DNA of 64,000 nucleotides from Bellilinea sp040754815 (GTDB lineage Bacteria > Chloroflexota > Anaerolineae > Anaerolineales > Anaerolineaceae), in contig JBFMBX010000001.1 in NCBI GenBank assembly GCA_040754815.1, forward strand, positions 434,001-498,000, given 5' to 3'. This document shows positions 1-7,157 of the stretch, in pieces. The first letter of the stretch is position 1, and every line of letters starts with the position of its first letter. The notes beneath the pieces are model-generated. The model had not been told where the DNA came from, did no database searches, and worked only from the letters and a program-made list of their open reading frames with translations. The position numbers and the translations under genes were made by a program.

Positions 1-605
1 GGGCAGTTATCCAGCCCCAGCAATTCCAGAATTTCCCGCACCGTTTCAGCCTGCAAACTCTCTGCGTACCATTCTTCCATTTCTACCAGCAGTTGATCCG
101 TCACATCTTTGAGTAAATATCGCTTCTCTTCCGAACTCAAATCGGCCCGCCGGCGAATTTGCTCCACTTCCGGGTGAGCCAGTTTCCACTCAGCCAGCCG
201 TTGATGAGCCGCGCGCGGCCGCTCGATCCATGTGACCAGCGGCTGGAACTGTTCGTCCAGAAACGTGGCAACCGGGATGCTGGGAATATCCTGACTGTGA
301 TAATACGAGCGCAGGTTCTGCCATTCCCTGCGGATAAAAATGCGCAATTCAATCTTTCCCGAAGCCTCAGCCATTTTGACCAGTATCGGTAACACCATCA
401 AACAATCCGAACACCAATCCTCAGTCATCACAGCAAGATAGAGCGGTTTTTGCAGCTTCTGAAGGCAACGGATCTGGTCTGCCTGAAGAGTCACTTCCTT
501 CAGACGGCGCTTCATCGGTTCTTTGTGCTGCGTCATACTCTCCACAAATTGTTCAACGGTCAAGCCTTGCTGCCATGTCTGACGGTCAATGGGAAATGTG
601 GACAC
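1..605 (-). CDS. Thioredoxin-like protein (Thioredoxin_9 type), 3' part outside window
   Basis: Open frame of about 201 codons that runs off the left edge of the window, so the C-terminus is missing. The start is a GTG at 605 preceded by GGAGG six bases away. Reading in, the chain carries the redox motif EDWCSDC (a CxxC with Trp in front), as in a thioredoxin fold, followed by a helical, charged region rich in Glu and Arg. A cytosolic disulfide or thiol role is inferred from the WCxxC; no signal peptide is visible. It resembles the roughly 180-200 residue thioredoxin-family proteins of Firmicutes and Chloroflexi that have WCGDC or WCSDC. Substrate unknown. Divergent from the next gene. Confidence 0.75.
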   Translation of the reverse strand, partial: MSTFPIDRQTWQQGLTVEQFVESMTQHKEPMKRRLKEVTLQADQIRCLQKLQKPLYLAVMTEDWCSDCLMVLPILVKMAEASGKIELRIFIRREWQNLRSYYHSQDIPSIPVATFLDEQFQPLVTWIERPRAAHQRLAEWKLAHPEVEQIRRRADLSSEEKRYLLKDVTDQLLVEMEEWYAESLQAETVREILELLGLDNC

Positions 606-703
606 AAAATGCCTCCGCGATTGATTGGATACTGTGAGATTTTAACCGATAATTCATGCTATACTGAAAACAATTAATTTCAATTACGATAACAGGTTTT
701 TCA

Positions 704-1207
704 ATGGGATTTTCTTTCATCCAGCCCGCCGATTTGATTCATTCACTCAAAGCCAGTCATCAAGCCATGTTGAATTTTGTCGAACAACTTGAGCCTTCTC
801 GGCGAATCCAGCCCGGTGCCTGCGGATACTGGTCGGTCAAGGATGTGCTTGCACATCTGCTGTTGTGGGAGTCGGAAACCATCAAATTGCTCTTTCAGGC
901 CCGGCAGGGTGTCAAACAGCCATCCACCGTTCATTTCAAAAAAATCAGCGCTGATGAGCAAAATGCACTCTGGTACGAGCAATTCAAAGACCGGTCATTC
1001 GAGCGCGTGTGGGGCGATTACCAGATCATTCGCGACCAGACTATTCGCCGCGTTGGTGAATTTTCTGCCGAAGAATTGAACAACCCCAACCTGTTCAACT
1101 GGCTGAAAGGAAAAAATACGCTGGCGCAAATCGTCGCCAGCGATGTGATTGACCACGAAAAAGAACATTTAGATGGGTTAATGACCTGGCATAAAACACT
1201 CGGCTAG
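704..1207 (+). CDS. ClbS/DfsB-like (DinB-fold) four-helix protein
   Basis: 167 residues. The WSVKDVLAHLLLWE segment (about residues 43-56) and the late DHEKEHLDG are typical of the ClbS/DfsB (DUF1706) branch of the DinB superfamily, helical bundles that often bind a metal through histidines. In pathogens ClbS protects from colibactin, but most family members have no known function, so only the fold is claimed. No signal peptide or membrane segment. It stands alone, converging on the pyrophosphatase gene only 7 bases away. Start ATG at 704; upstream SD is weak (AGGTTTTTCA). Confidence 0.7.
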   Translation: MGFSFIQPADLIHSLKASHQAMLNFVEQLEPSRRIQPGACGYWSVKDVLAHLLLWESETIKLLFQARQGVKQPSTVHFKKISADEQNALWYEQFKDRSFERVWGDYQIIRDQTIRRVGEFSAEELNNPNLFNWLKGKNTLAQIVASDVIDHEKEHLDGLMTWHKTLG

Positions 1208-1214
1208 GCAACCC

Positions 1215-1826
1215 TCAACTGCCGTAAGCCTCGTCATAATCGGCAATTGCCGCTTCAATAACCTTCATGGCATGTTCGGCATTATAAACCGATTGAATAT
1301 AGGTCTGATTTTCTTTACCGGGCACCAGTTTGTAGGTGCTGAAATAATGACGTAAACGCTCCACCAGCACATCCGGTAAATCGGTTACATCCTGAGCATT
1401 CTCCCAAAACTTATCGTTGTGCAAAACGGCAATGATTTTATCATCGGCTTCATTGTTATCAATCATCAACAGGCCGCCAACCACCCGCACCGTCAGAATT
1501 ACCTCCGATTTGGTAATCGGCCGTTCACTGATCACGCAAATATCCAGCGGATCGCCATCCCCACGGGCAGCGATGGGGGTGAGATCTCCAACCCTTTTAC
1601 CGCAATAAGTGCGGGGAATAAAACCATAAAGCGTTGGCGGTTGTGAGGAACTGCGTTGAGGCCGATCCACTTTGAGGTAGCCAGTTGTCTTCTCAACCTC
1701 GTATTTGACCAGATCGAAGGGGGTAATTTCGATGTAGGCGTGAACCAATCGGGGCGGATTGGGACCGATTTCCAGACCATGCCACGGATGCGGCCGCCAA
1801 CGATAAAACGGATTCGGGAAAGTCAC
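1215..1826 (-). CDS. ppa: Inorganic pyrophosphatase, family I
   Basis: 203 residues, close to the usual size for soluble family I enzymes of this type. It hydrolyses PPi to two phosphates in the cytosol and so pulls biosynthetic reactions forward. The family signature DGDPLDICV is at residues 90-98, with the Asp residues that bind the catalytic Mg2+. An upstream Glu/Lys/Tyr-rich strand (VKYEVEK) and the later KIIAVLHND also match the family. The start is a GTG at 1826 with AGGAG seven bases upstream; no in-frame ATG precedes the conserved part. Single-gene unit, convergent with the ClbS-like gene. Confidence 0.92.
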   Translation of the reverse strand: MTFPNPFYRWRPHPWHGLEIGPNPPRLVHAYIEITPFDLVKYEVEKTTGYLKVDRPQRSSSQPPTLYGFIPRTYCGKRVGDLTPIAARGDGDPLDICVISERPITKSEVILTVRVVGGLLMIDNNEADDKIIAVLHNDKFWENAQDVTDLPDVLVERLRHYFSTYKLVPGKENQTYIQSVYNAEHAMKVIEAAIADYDEAYGS

Positions 1827-1896
1827 AGATGCACTCCTGCAATGAATGTAGTCATTATTTCCAGAGATTATAATCCATTATTCCGAAAATTCATGC

Positions 1897-1924
1897 TTGA
1901 CAAACCCGGAATTATCATTATAAT
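1897..1924 (+). promoter_or_regulatory. Consensus sigma-70-type promoter of the trpS-trpB T-box transcript
   Basis: TTGACA at 1897-1902 and TATAAT at 1919-1924, separated by 16 bases. Both hexamers are perfect. Transcription would start near 1931, just before the T-box stem I sequence. A full-strength promoter is expected where control is left to the downstream antitermination switch. Confidence 0.85.
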
Positions 1925-1939
1925 CATCCAAAATACATC

Positions 1940-2254
1940 CAAAAAGACGATGAAGAGGACGAGTAATCGCCGCAGAGGCGGTACAGAGAGCAGGAAAAGG
2001 TGAGAGCCTGCCCGTACAGCGGAGATGAATGGACCTCGGAGTTGCAGGGCGAACGGTTTTTAACCAAGTAGTCCGCGCCGGAGATGCCACCGTTATCAGG
2101 GCAAAGGGTATCGCCAAATCGGCCGTACCCGCAACGAGTGAGGCTGGCTATTCTCCCCTGTGTGCATCACCGGGGAGTTTTTTATCCAGCAGCCTAACCG
2201 GGGTGGCACCACGGACCTGTTGTTCGTCCCCAAGAACAACAGGTCTGTTTTTTT
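1940..2254 (+). promoter_or_regulatory. T-box riboswitch leader, tryptophan specific
   Basis: About 315-base leader between a consensus promoter and trpS. It contains the hallmark T-box GGGTGGCACCACGG at 2201-2214, which pairs with the uncharged tRNA acceptor end in the antiterminator form, directly followed by an intrinsic terminator. In the expected specifier loop, GAATGGA at 2027-2033 presents TGG (2030-2032), the only Trp codon, followed by a purine as is typical. The downstream genes are trpS and a trpB2, so the codon matches the genes. Uncharged tRNA-Trp should favour read-through. The stem I fold was inferred by eye only. Confidence 0.93.
2214..2254 (+). terminator. Intrinsic terminator of the T-box leader
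   Basis: GACCTGTTGTTC at 2214-2225 pairs perfectly (12 bp) with GAACAACAGGTC at 2234-2245, loop GTCCCCAA, followed by a T-rich run. The left arm begins right after the conserved T-box sequence, the normal arrangement for mutually exclusive terminator and antiterminator. Confidence 0.93.
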
Positions 2255-2282
2255 AAGATGTTTATATGAGGAGGTTGTTTTG

Positions 2283-3332
2283 ATGAAGATGAAAAATCAA
2301 CGCATCCTGACCGGTCACCGCCCAACCGGCCCGCGTCATCTGGGACATCTGGTGGGAACTTTGCAAAACTGGGTTCGCTTGCAGGATTCGCACGAATGTT
2401 TCTTTCTCGTTGCCGATCTGCATGTGCTTACCACCGATTACCAGCATCCTGCCACCATCCGCGCCAACACACTGGAAGTAGTGGCCGATTGGCTGGCAGC
2501 CGGCATTGACCCCGAACGCAGTACGCTGGTGCTGCAATCTGCCGTGCCGGAACACAGTCAGCTGGCCGTGCTGCTCAGTATGCTGGTCAGCGAGTCTCGT
2601 CTGCGCCGCGTGCCGACTTATAAGGAACAGGTCAAACAGCTGGGCATCCAGCCCTCGCTGGGCTACCTCACCTATCCTGTATTGCAAGCCGCCGATATCC
2701 TGCTCTACAAAGCCTCGCTGGTGCCGGTTGGAGAGGATCAACTGCCGCACATCGAACTGAGTCGTGAAATTGCCCGTCGGTTCAACAATCTATACGGGGA
2801 ATTGTTCCCCGAACCCGAAGCCCTGCTTTCCAGCATGCCCCGCCTGCCGGGTATTGACAACCGCACCATGCACACTTCCTACGGCAATGCCATTTTCCTG
2901 CGAGATACACCGGAGGAAACCACCCGCAAGGTGATGAGCATGTACACCGACCCCAACCGCATCCACCCAACCGACCCCGGCAGAGTGGAGGATAACCCCC
3001 TCTTTATTTACCTCGAACAGTTCGATACGAACCGCGAACAAATTGAAGAGTACAAAACCCGCTACCGGCAGGGAAAGGTAGGGGATGTGGAGATTAAGCA
3101 ATACCTTGCGCAGCGAATCAATCAAGCGCTTGAACCTTTGCGCGAACGGCGGGCGAGGCTCATCGCCCAGCCAGCCTACCTGCGCGATGTTTTGTTCCAC
3201 GGCAGCAACCGCGCCCGGCAACTCGCCCGTCAAACGCTGGAAGAAGTGTTCATCGCCATGGGGCTGACGCTTGGACTGGCGCTGCAACCGGAAAACAGAC
3301 CGGCCAATCACTCTGCCGGTGCATTTTGCTGA
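2283..3332 (+). CDS. trpS: Tryptophanyl-tRNA synthetase with altered KMSKS loop
   Basis: 349 residues from the ATG at 2283, chosen because GAGGAGG lies at 2268-2274; the longer open frame reaches back into the T-box. Class I aminoacyl-tRNA synthetase charging tRNA-Trp in the cytosol. The N-terminal GPRHLGHLVG (residues 16-25) is the HIGH region. The block DNRTMHTSYGNAIFL (residues 192-206) sits exactly where related enzymes have KMSKS, followed by the usual VMSMYTDP, but reads TMHTS, so both catalytic-loop lysines are absent. First gene of a T-box-controlled pair with trpB, 46 bases upstream of it. The identity is firm; the altered loop is discussed in the findings. Confidence 0.93.
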   Translation: MKMKNQRILTGHRPTGPRHLGHLVGTLQNWVRLQDSHECFFLVADLHVLTTDYQHPATIRANTLEVVADWLAAGIDPERSTLVLQSAVPEHSQLAVLLSMLVSESRLRRVPTYKEQVKQLGIQPSLGYLTYPVLQAADILLYKASLVPVGEDQLPHIELSREIARRFNNLYGELFPEPEALLSSMPRLPGIDNRTMHTSYGNAIFLRDTPEETTRKVMSMYTDPNRIHPTDPGRVEDNPLFIYLEQFDTNREQIEEYKTRYRQGKVGDVEIKQYLAQRINQALEPLRERRARLIAQPAYLRDVLFHGSNRARQLARQTLEEVFIAMGLTLGLALQPENRPANHSAGAFC

Positions 3333-3378
3333 ATGACTTTGTTTATACAAAAACCACAATTCCAAAAGGAGGTTCCCC

Positions 3379-4758
3379 ATGTCCGACACAACTCGTTTTC
3401 TTCTCAATGAAAGTGATTTGCCCCGCTACTGGTACAATATCCTGGCCGACAGCCCGGTTAGCCTGCCGCCGGTGCTGCATCCGGTCACCAAGGAACCGGT
3501 TACACCCGACTTTCTCAGCGCGCTCTTCCCCATGGAACTGATTTTGCAGGAAATCAGCACCGAGCGATTCATCGAGATTCCCGAAGAGGTGCGCGAAGCC
3601 TATAAACTATACCGCCCAACGCCGCTGATTCGCGCCCGCCGATTGGAAAAAGCGCTGGGCACCCCGGCGCACATCTACTATAAGTATGAAGGTGCCTCTC
3701 CCTCCGGCAGCCACAAATCTAACACTGCCCTTGCGCAAGCCTTTTACAACAAAGCCGCCGGCACCAAAGCCCTCACCACCGAGACCGGCGCAGGACAGTG
3801 GGGTTCGGCTCTTTCCATGGCATGTGCCTTTTTTGATATGGAACTGGAAGTGTACATGGTCAAGGTTTCCTACAATCAAAAACCCTATCGGCGATTTTTG
3901 ATGGAAACCTTTGGGGCTAAGGTGTACGCCTCCCCCACCAACCTCACTCATGCCGGTCGCGCCATACTGGAAAAAGACCCCGACAGCCCCGGTTCACTCG
4001 GCATCGCCATATCCGAAGCGGTAGAAGTAGCGGCCACTTCCAACGGCACAAAGAAGTACTCACTGGGTTCGGTTTTGAACCATGTCCTGCTGCATCAAAC
4101 CGTGATTGGGGAAGAAGCTCTCAAACAGATGGATCTGGCCGGGGAATATCCGGATGTGGTGATCGGCTGTGTTGGCGGCGGATCCAATTTTGGGGGAATT
4201 GCCTACCCCTTCCTGCGGGAAAATCTGCGCAACGGCCAGCGCACCCGCCTGCTGGCGGTTGAGCCCACGGCAGCCCCTTCGCTGACGCGCGGCATTTACG
4301 CCTTTGATTTTGGTGATACCGCTCAAATGGCACCGATAGTCAAGATGTATACGCTGGGACACTCGTTCATCCCCCCCTCTATTCACGCCGGCGGTTTGCG
4401 CTATCACGGCATGGCACCTTCCATCTGCGCCTTGTACGATGCCGGCTTGATCGAGGCAATCGCCGTGCCGCAACGAGCCACTTTTGAAGCGGCGGTTCTG
4501 TTTGCCCGCCATGAGGGCATCGTCCCCGCGCCGGAATCGGCCCATGCCATTCGCGCCGCAATTGATGAAGCCCTGCAGGCAAAACAGCAAGGTGAGAAAC
4601 GAGTCATCCTTTTCAACCTGTCCGGCCACGGCAATTTCGACCTGACCGCTTACGATGCCTTTAACCACGGCCGTCTGGAAGATTTTGAATTGCCTGAAGC
4701 AGAAATACAATCCATCCGTGAGCGGCTGCCTCAGGTTCCGGAACAGATTGGTGCCTGA
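3379..4758 (+). CDS. trpB: Tryptophan synthase beta chain, TrpB2 type
   Basis: 459 residues, longer than TrpB1 (about 400), with the N-terminal extension typical of TrpB2. PLP enzyme condensing indole and serine to tryptophan. The Schiff-base Lys is K113 in GSHKSNTALA; the ETGAGQWG block and the glycine-rich phosphate loop GCVGGGSNFGG are present. AAAGGAGG lies just ahead of the ATG at 3379. No trpA follows, as is usual for TrpB2, which may act as an indole-salvage enzyme or as a stand-alone partner. Co-transcribed with trpS under the Trp T-box, so both should rise when charged tRNA-Trp falls. Confidence 0.93.
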   Translation: MSDTTRFLLNESDLPRYWYNILADSPVSLPPVLHPVTKEPVTPDFLSALFPMELILQEISTERFIEIPEEVREAYKLYRPTPLIRARRLEKALGTPAHIYYKYEGASPSGSHKSNTALAQAFYNKAAGTKALTTETGAGQWGSALSMACAFFDMELEVYMVKVSYNQKPYRRFLMETFGAKVYASPTNLTHAGRAILEKDPDSPGSLGIAISEAVEVAATSNGTKKYSLGSVLNHVLLHQTVIGEEALKQMDLAGEYPDVVIGCVGGGSNFGGIAYPFLRENLRNGQRTRLLAVEPTAAPSLTRGIYAFDFGDTAQMAPIVKMYTLGHSFIPPSIHAGGLRYHGMAPSICALYDAGLIEAIAVPQRATFEAAVLFARHEGIVPAPESAHAIRAAIDEALQAKQQGEKRVILFNLSGHGNFDLTAYDAFNHGRLEDFELPEAEIQSIRERLPQVPEQIGA

Positions 4759-4797
4759 ACAGGGACGGTTTTTCCTTTCTCTTTTCTCCTCCCCAAA

Positions 4798-4831
4798 GAT
4801 CAGAGGTGCGCCCTGGTGCGCACCTCTGATC
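4798..4831. terminator. Strong hairpin between convergent trpB and ccm operon
   Basis: GATCAGAGGTGCGC (4798-4811) pairs perfectly with GCGCACCTCTGATC (4818-4831), 14 bp with a 6-base loop. It lies 40 bases after trpB and 5 bases after the stop of the last ccm gene, so it can serve both strands. The T-tract is modest on each side. Confidence 0.8.
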
Positions 4832-4835
4832 CCAT

Positions 4836-5003
4836 TTATTCCTTCGTGTTACTTTCCTTTTGGTCAAGTTCTTCGAGCAGAGCCTCATCCTGCCGCAAAT
4901 TGCGCCAGCGAATGATGAGGCTGGCAAGGTAAAAAATCATCACCCCAAAAATTACTCCGTAACCGGCAATAAAATATGAAACGGTATTGGCAGGTTGATC
5001 CAT
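4836..5003 (-). CDS. ccmD: CcmD-like small membrane protein
   Basis: 55 residues with one membrane helix (about residues 7-28, YFIAGYGVIFGVMIFYLASL) followed by a charged, coiled tail (RWRNLRQDEALLEEL). This is the shape of CcmD, which tethers CcmC and CcmE. The start is the ATG at 5003 with GGAGG eight bases upstream; an in-frame TTG at 5018 would overlap that SD and is rejected. It directly follows ccmC (15 bases), as CcmD does elsewhere. Sequence similarity to CcmD is always weak, so the call rests on size, topology and place. Confidence 0.7.
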   Translation of the reverse strand: MDQPANTVSYFIAGYGVIFGVMIFYLASLIIRWRNLRQDEALLEELDQKESNTKE

Positions 5004-5018
5004 TTCTTTTTCCTCCAA

Positions 5019-5717
5019 TCAGGCTTGCAGTTTGAGCCGTAAACTTTCCACCCGCTCCGCCAGTTTACCCAGCCGAATGCGGTGCCAGAGCAGGTCAAAG
5101 TACACAATGGAAAAGGCTACCAGACTGAACAAAAAGACCTGCGTCATGCGGGGAGTCATATCGAATGCCCCCATAGCGCCGGGATCGTTGCTGCCAATAA
5201 CGACCGGGTGAATGGTGCGAAATAGGCGAATGGAAAAGAAAGTCAGCGGCACGCTGAGAAAACCGATAATCGCATACACCGCCCCAAAACGCGCCCGCCG
5301 TTCCGGTTCTTCGATTCCAGAGCGCAGCATCAGGTAGGCAAAATACACCAGTTCCATGATGGTGGCGGTGGTCAGGCGCGGATCCCACGTCCACCATGTG
5401 TTCCAGATGGGGCGCGCCCAGATGGCGCCGGTCACTACATTTATAAGGGTGAAGGCAATGCCAATTTCAACGGCGGCAACCCCGACAAAATCCCACTTCA
5501 AGTCCTTACGAATCAGGTAAAGGACGCCGACAATCGCCGCCAGTAGAAAACTGAGCATTCCCACCCAGCCGGCAGCCACATGGAAATAAAACACTTTTTG
5601 GACGGCACCCATCACCCGTTCCAGCGGGGCATAAAAGAAAACCAGCGCAGTTGCAATGATAAACGAAACTATGGCTACGACATCCAGCACGGTAAGTAAC
5701 CTGGGTTTTTGAAGCAT
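5019..5717 (-). CDS. ccmC: Heme handling protein CcmC
   Basis: 232 residues, six or so membrane helices. The tryptophan-rich WNTWWTWDPRLT motif is the periplasmic heme-binding WWD domain, with histidines in YFHVAAGW and TIHPVVIG as candidate heme ligands. CcmC loads heme onto CcmE for c-type cytochrome assembly. The start ATG at 5717 has TGGAGG just upstream; an extension to 5774 would run into ccmB. Ordered ccmA-ccmB-ccmC-ccmD, all minus strand and closely spaced. Confidence 0.92.
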   Translation of the reverse strand: MLQKPRLLTVLDVVAIVSFIIATALVFFYAPLERVMGAVQKVFYFHVAAGWVGMLSFLLAAIVGVLYLIRKDLKWDFVGVAAVEIGIAFTLINVVTGAIWARPIWNTWWTWDPRLTTATIMELVYFAYLMLRSGIEEPERRARFGAVYAIIGFLSVPLTFFSIRLFRTIHPVVIGSNDPGAMGAFDMTPRMTQVFLFSLVAFSIVYFDLLWHRIRLGKLAERVESLRLKLQA

Positions 5718-5736
5718 CTTTACCTCCAAACAGATT

Positions 5737-6420
5737 TTATTCTTCAACGACCGAATCGAACACCATAAAAGCAACCGATGTGAAGATCACATCATAAACC
5801 ACCAGCAAAGTGAACCACGGTTGAATCTCCTCCCAACTCCAACCGGCAAGAAAACCACCGGTTGCCTTGACCGCCGAAACGACCACCGGCACCGCCACCG
5901 GAAAAAGCAGAATCGGCAGCAAAATATCGCGGGTGCGCGCCTGCACCGCCATACTCGCCAGAAGAGTTCCTACTGCCACATAACCCTCACTGCCCAGCAA
6001 AACCACCACCAGTAAGCCGGGCATGAGCATGTTGGTATTGTAGAGAATGCCGTACAAGGGTAAGACAATCACGGCAACCAGCAGCATGAACAGAAAATTG
6101 GCAAATGCTTTACCGAGGTAAATGGCCGCGCGGTCAACCGGTGCAAGCAGCAAACCATCCAGACAGCCACGGTCTTTCTCCACCGCCATCGAACGGTTCA
6201 GTCCCAGCGTGCCGGCAAAAGCCAGCGTGACCCACAAAACGCCGGCTGAGATGCCCGCCCGCACATTGGGCTGCAAATCGAGCGCAAAATTAAAAATAAG
6301 AATAACCAGCAAGGCAAAGACCAGCATGGCAGAAATGACCTCGCGGCTGCGCCATTCGGCGCGCAGGTCCTTCCACACCACGGCTCCCATTGCCCGTAAG
6401 AATGGCGTCAAACCGTTCAT
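5737..6420 (-). CDS. ccmB: Heme exporter ABC permease CcmB
   Basis: 227 residues with about six membrane helices and the CcmB N-terminus (VVWKDLRAEWRSRE, cytoplasmic) leading into the first helix. Together with CcmA it forms the ATPase complex that releases holo-CcmE during cytochrome c maturation. The ATG at 6420 overlaps the ccmA stop by four bases (ATGA), indicating translational coupling. The LNRSMAVEKDRGCLDGLLLAPV loop segment is characteristic of CcmB and related permeases. Confidence 0.92.
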   Translation of the reverse strand: MNGLTPFLRAMGAVVWKDLRAEWRSREVISAMLVFALLVILIFNFALDLQPNVRAGISAGVLWVTLAFAGTLGLNRSMAVEKDRGCLDGLLLAPVDRAAIYLGKAFANFLFMLLVAVIVLPLYGILYNTNMLMPGLLVVVLLGSEGYVAVGTLLASMAVQARTRDILLPILLFPVAVPVVVSAVKATGGFLAGWSWEEIQPWFTLLVVYDVIFTSVAFMVFDSVVEE

Positions 6421-7151
6421 TGAACAGCCCTCTGATTCATGCGCTGGTCATCCAGTGCCTGCCGGTAAAAGGCCAGCAAACCATCACGCGGTAAATCGGC
6501 AGCCGGTCGGCTGGCGGTGATTCGCCCTCCCGTCAGCACATCAAAACGCGAAGCCAGATCTTCCACTCTCGCCAGATCATGGCTGGTCATCACCACCGTA
6601 CGCCCCTGTGAGGCAATCTGGCGCAGCACCCCATCGAGCATGTCACAGGCATCCTGATCCAGTCCGGTATGCGGCTCATCCAGCAATAGTACATCCGGAT
6701 CGTGTAAAATGGCGCGCCCGATGGCCAGCCTCTGCTGCATACCGCGCGAAAAGGTACGCACCAGATCCCGCCGCCGCGCCACCAGGCCAACCAGATCAAG
6801 AACTTCCTGTATGCGATTCTCCAACCGCTCAACGGCATACATGCGCCCGTAAAAACGCAAATTTTCCTCAGCGCTCAAATCACCATATAACAACGGCTGA
6901 TGGCTCACCACCCCCAGCCGGCGGCGCACAGCGGCTGCCTCCTGTGGCAAGCGAAAACCTGCTACGCGCACTTCACCCATCGAGGGACGTGCCAACGAGG
7001 CCAGAATGCGCAGAAAAGTGGTCTTACCGGCACCATTGGGTCCCAGCAGGGCAACGAACTCACCCTTCTGCACCTCAAAATTCAACTGGCGCAGAACCAC
7101 TTTTGCCCCAAAGCGTTTAACCAGCGCACGCACCACAATCAACGCCGTCAT
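6417..7151 (-). CDS. ccmA: Heme exporter ABC ATPase CcmA
   Basis: 244 residues. Walker A GPNGAGKT at residues 37-44, signature FSRGMQQRLAIGRA in place of LSGGQ, Walker B VLLLDEP and an H-loop histidine in TSHDLAR. Signature variants of the form S-x-G-M-x-Q are common in CcmA. It energises CcmB and the release of holo-CcmE from CcmC. Overlaps ccmB by four bases; begins 6 bases after the diheme lipoprotein gene, so it is in the same transcript. Confidence 0.92.
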   Translation of the reverse strand: MTALIVVRALVKRFGAKVVLRQLNFEVQKGEFVALLGPNGAGKTTFLRILASLARPSMGEVRVAGFRLPQEAAAVRRRLGVVSHQPLLYGDLSAEENLRFYGRMYAVERLENRIQEVLDLVGLVARRRDLVRTFSRGMQQRLAIGRAILHDPDVLLLDEPHTGLDQDACDMLDGVLRQIASQGRTVVMTSHDLARVEDLASRFDVLTGGRITASRPAADLPRDGLLAFYRQALDDQRMNQRAVQ

Positions 7152-7157
7152 TCAACC

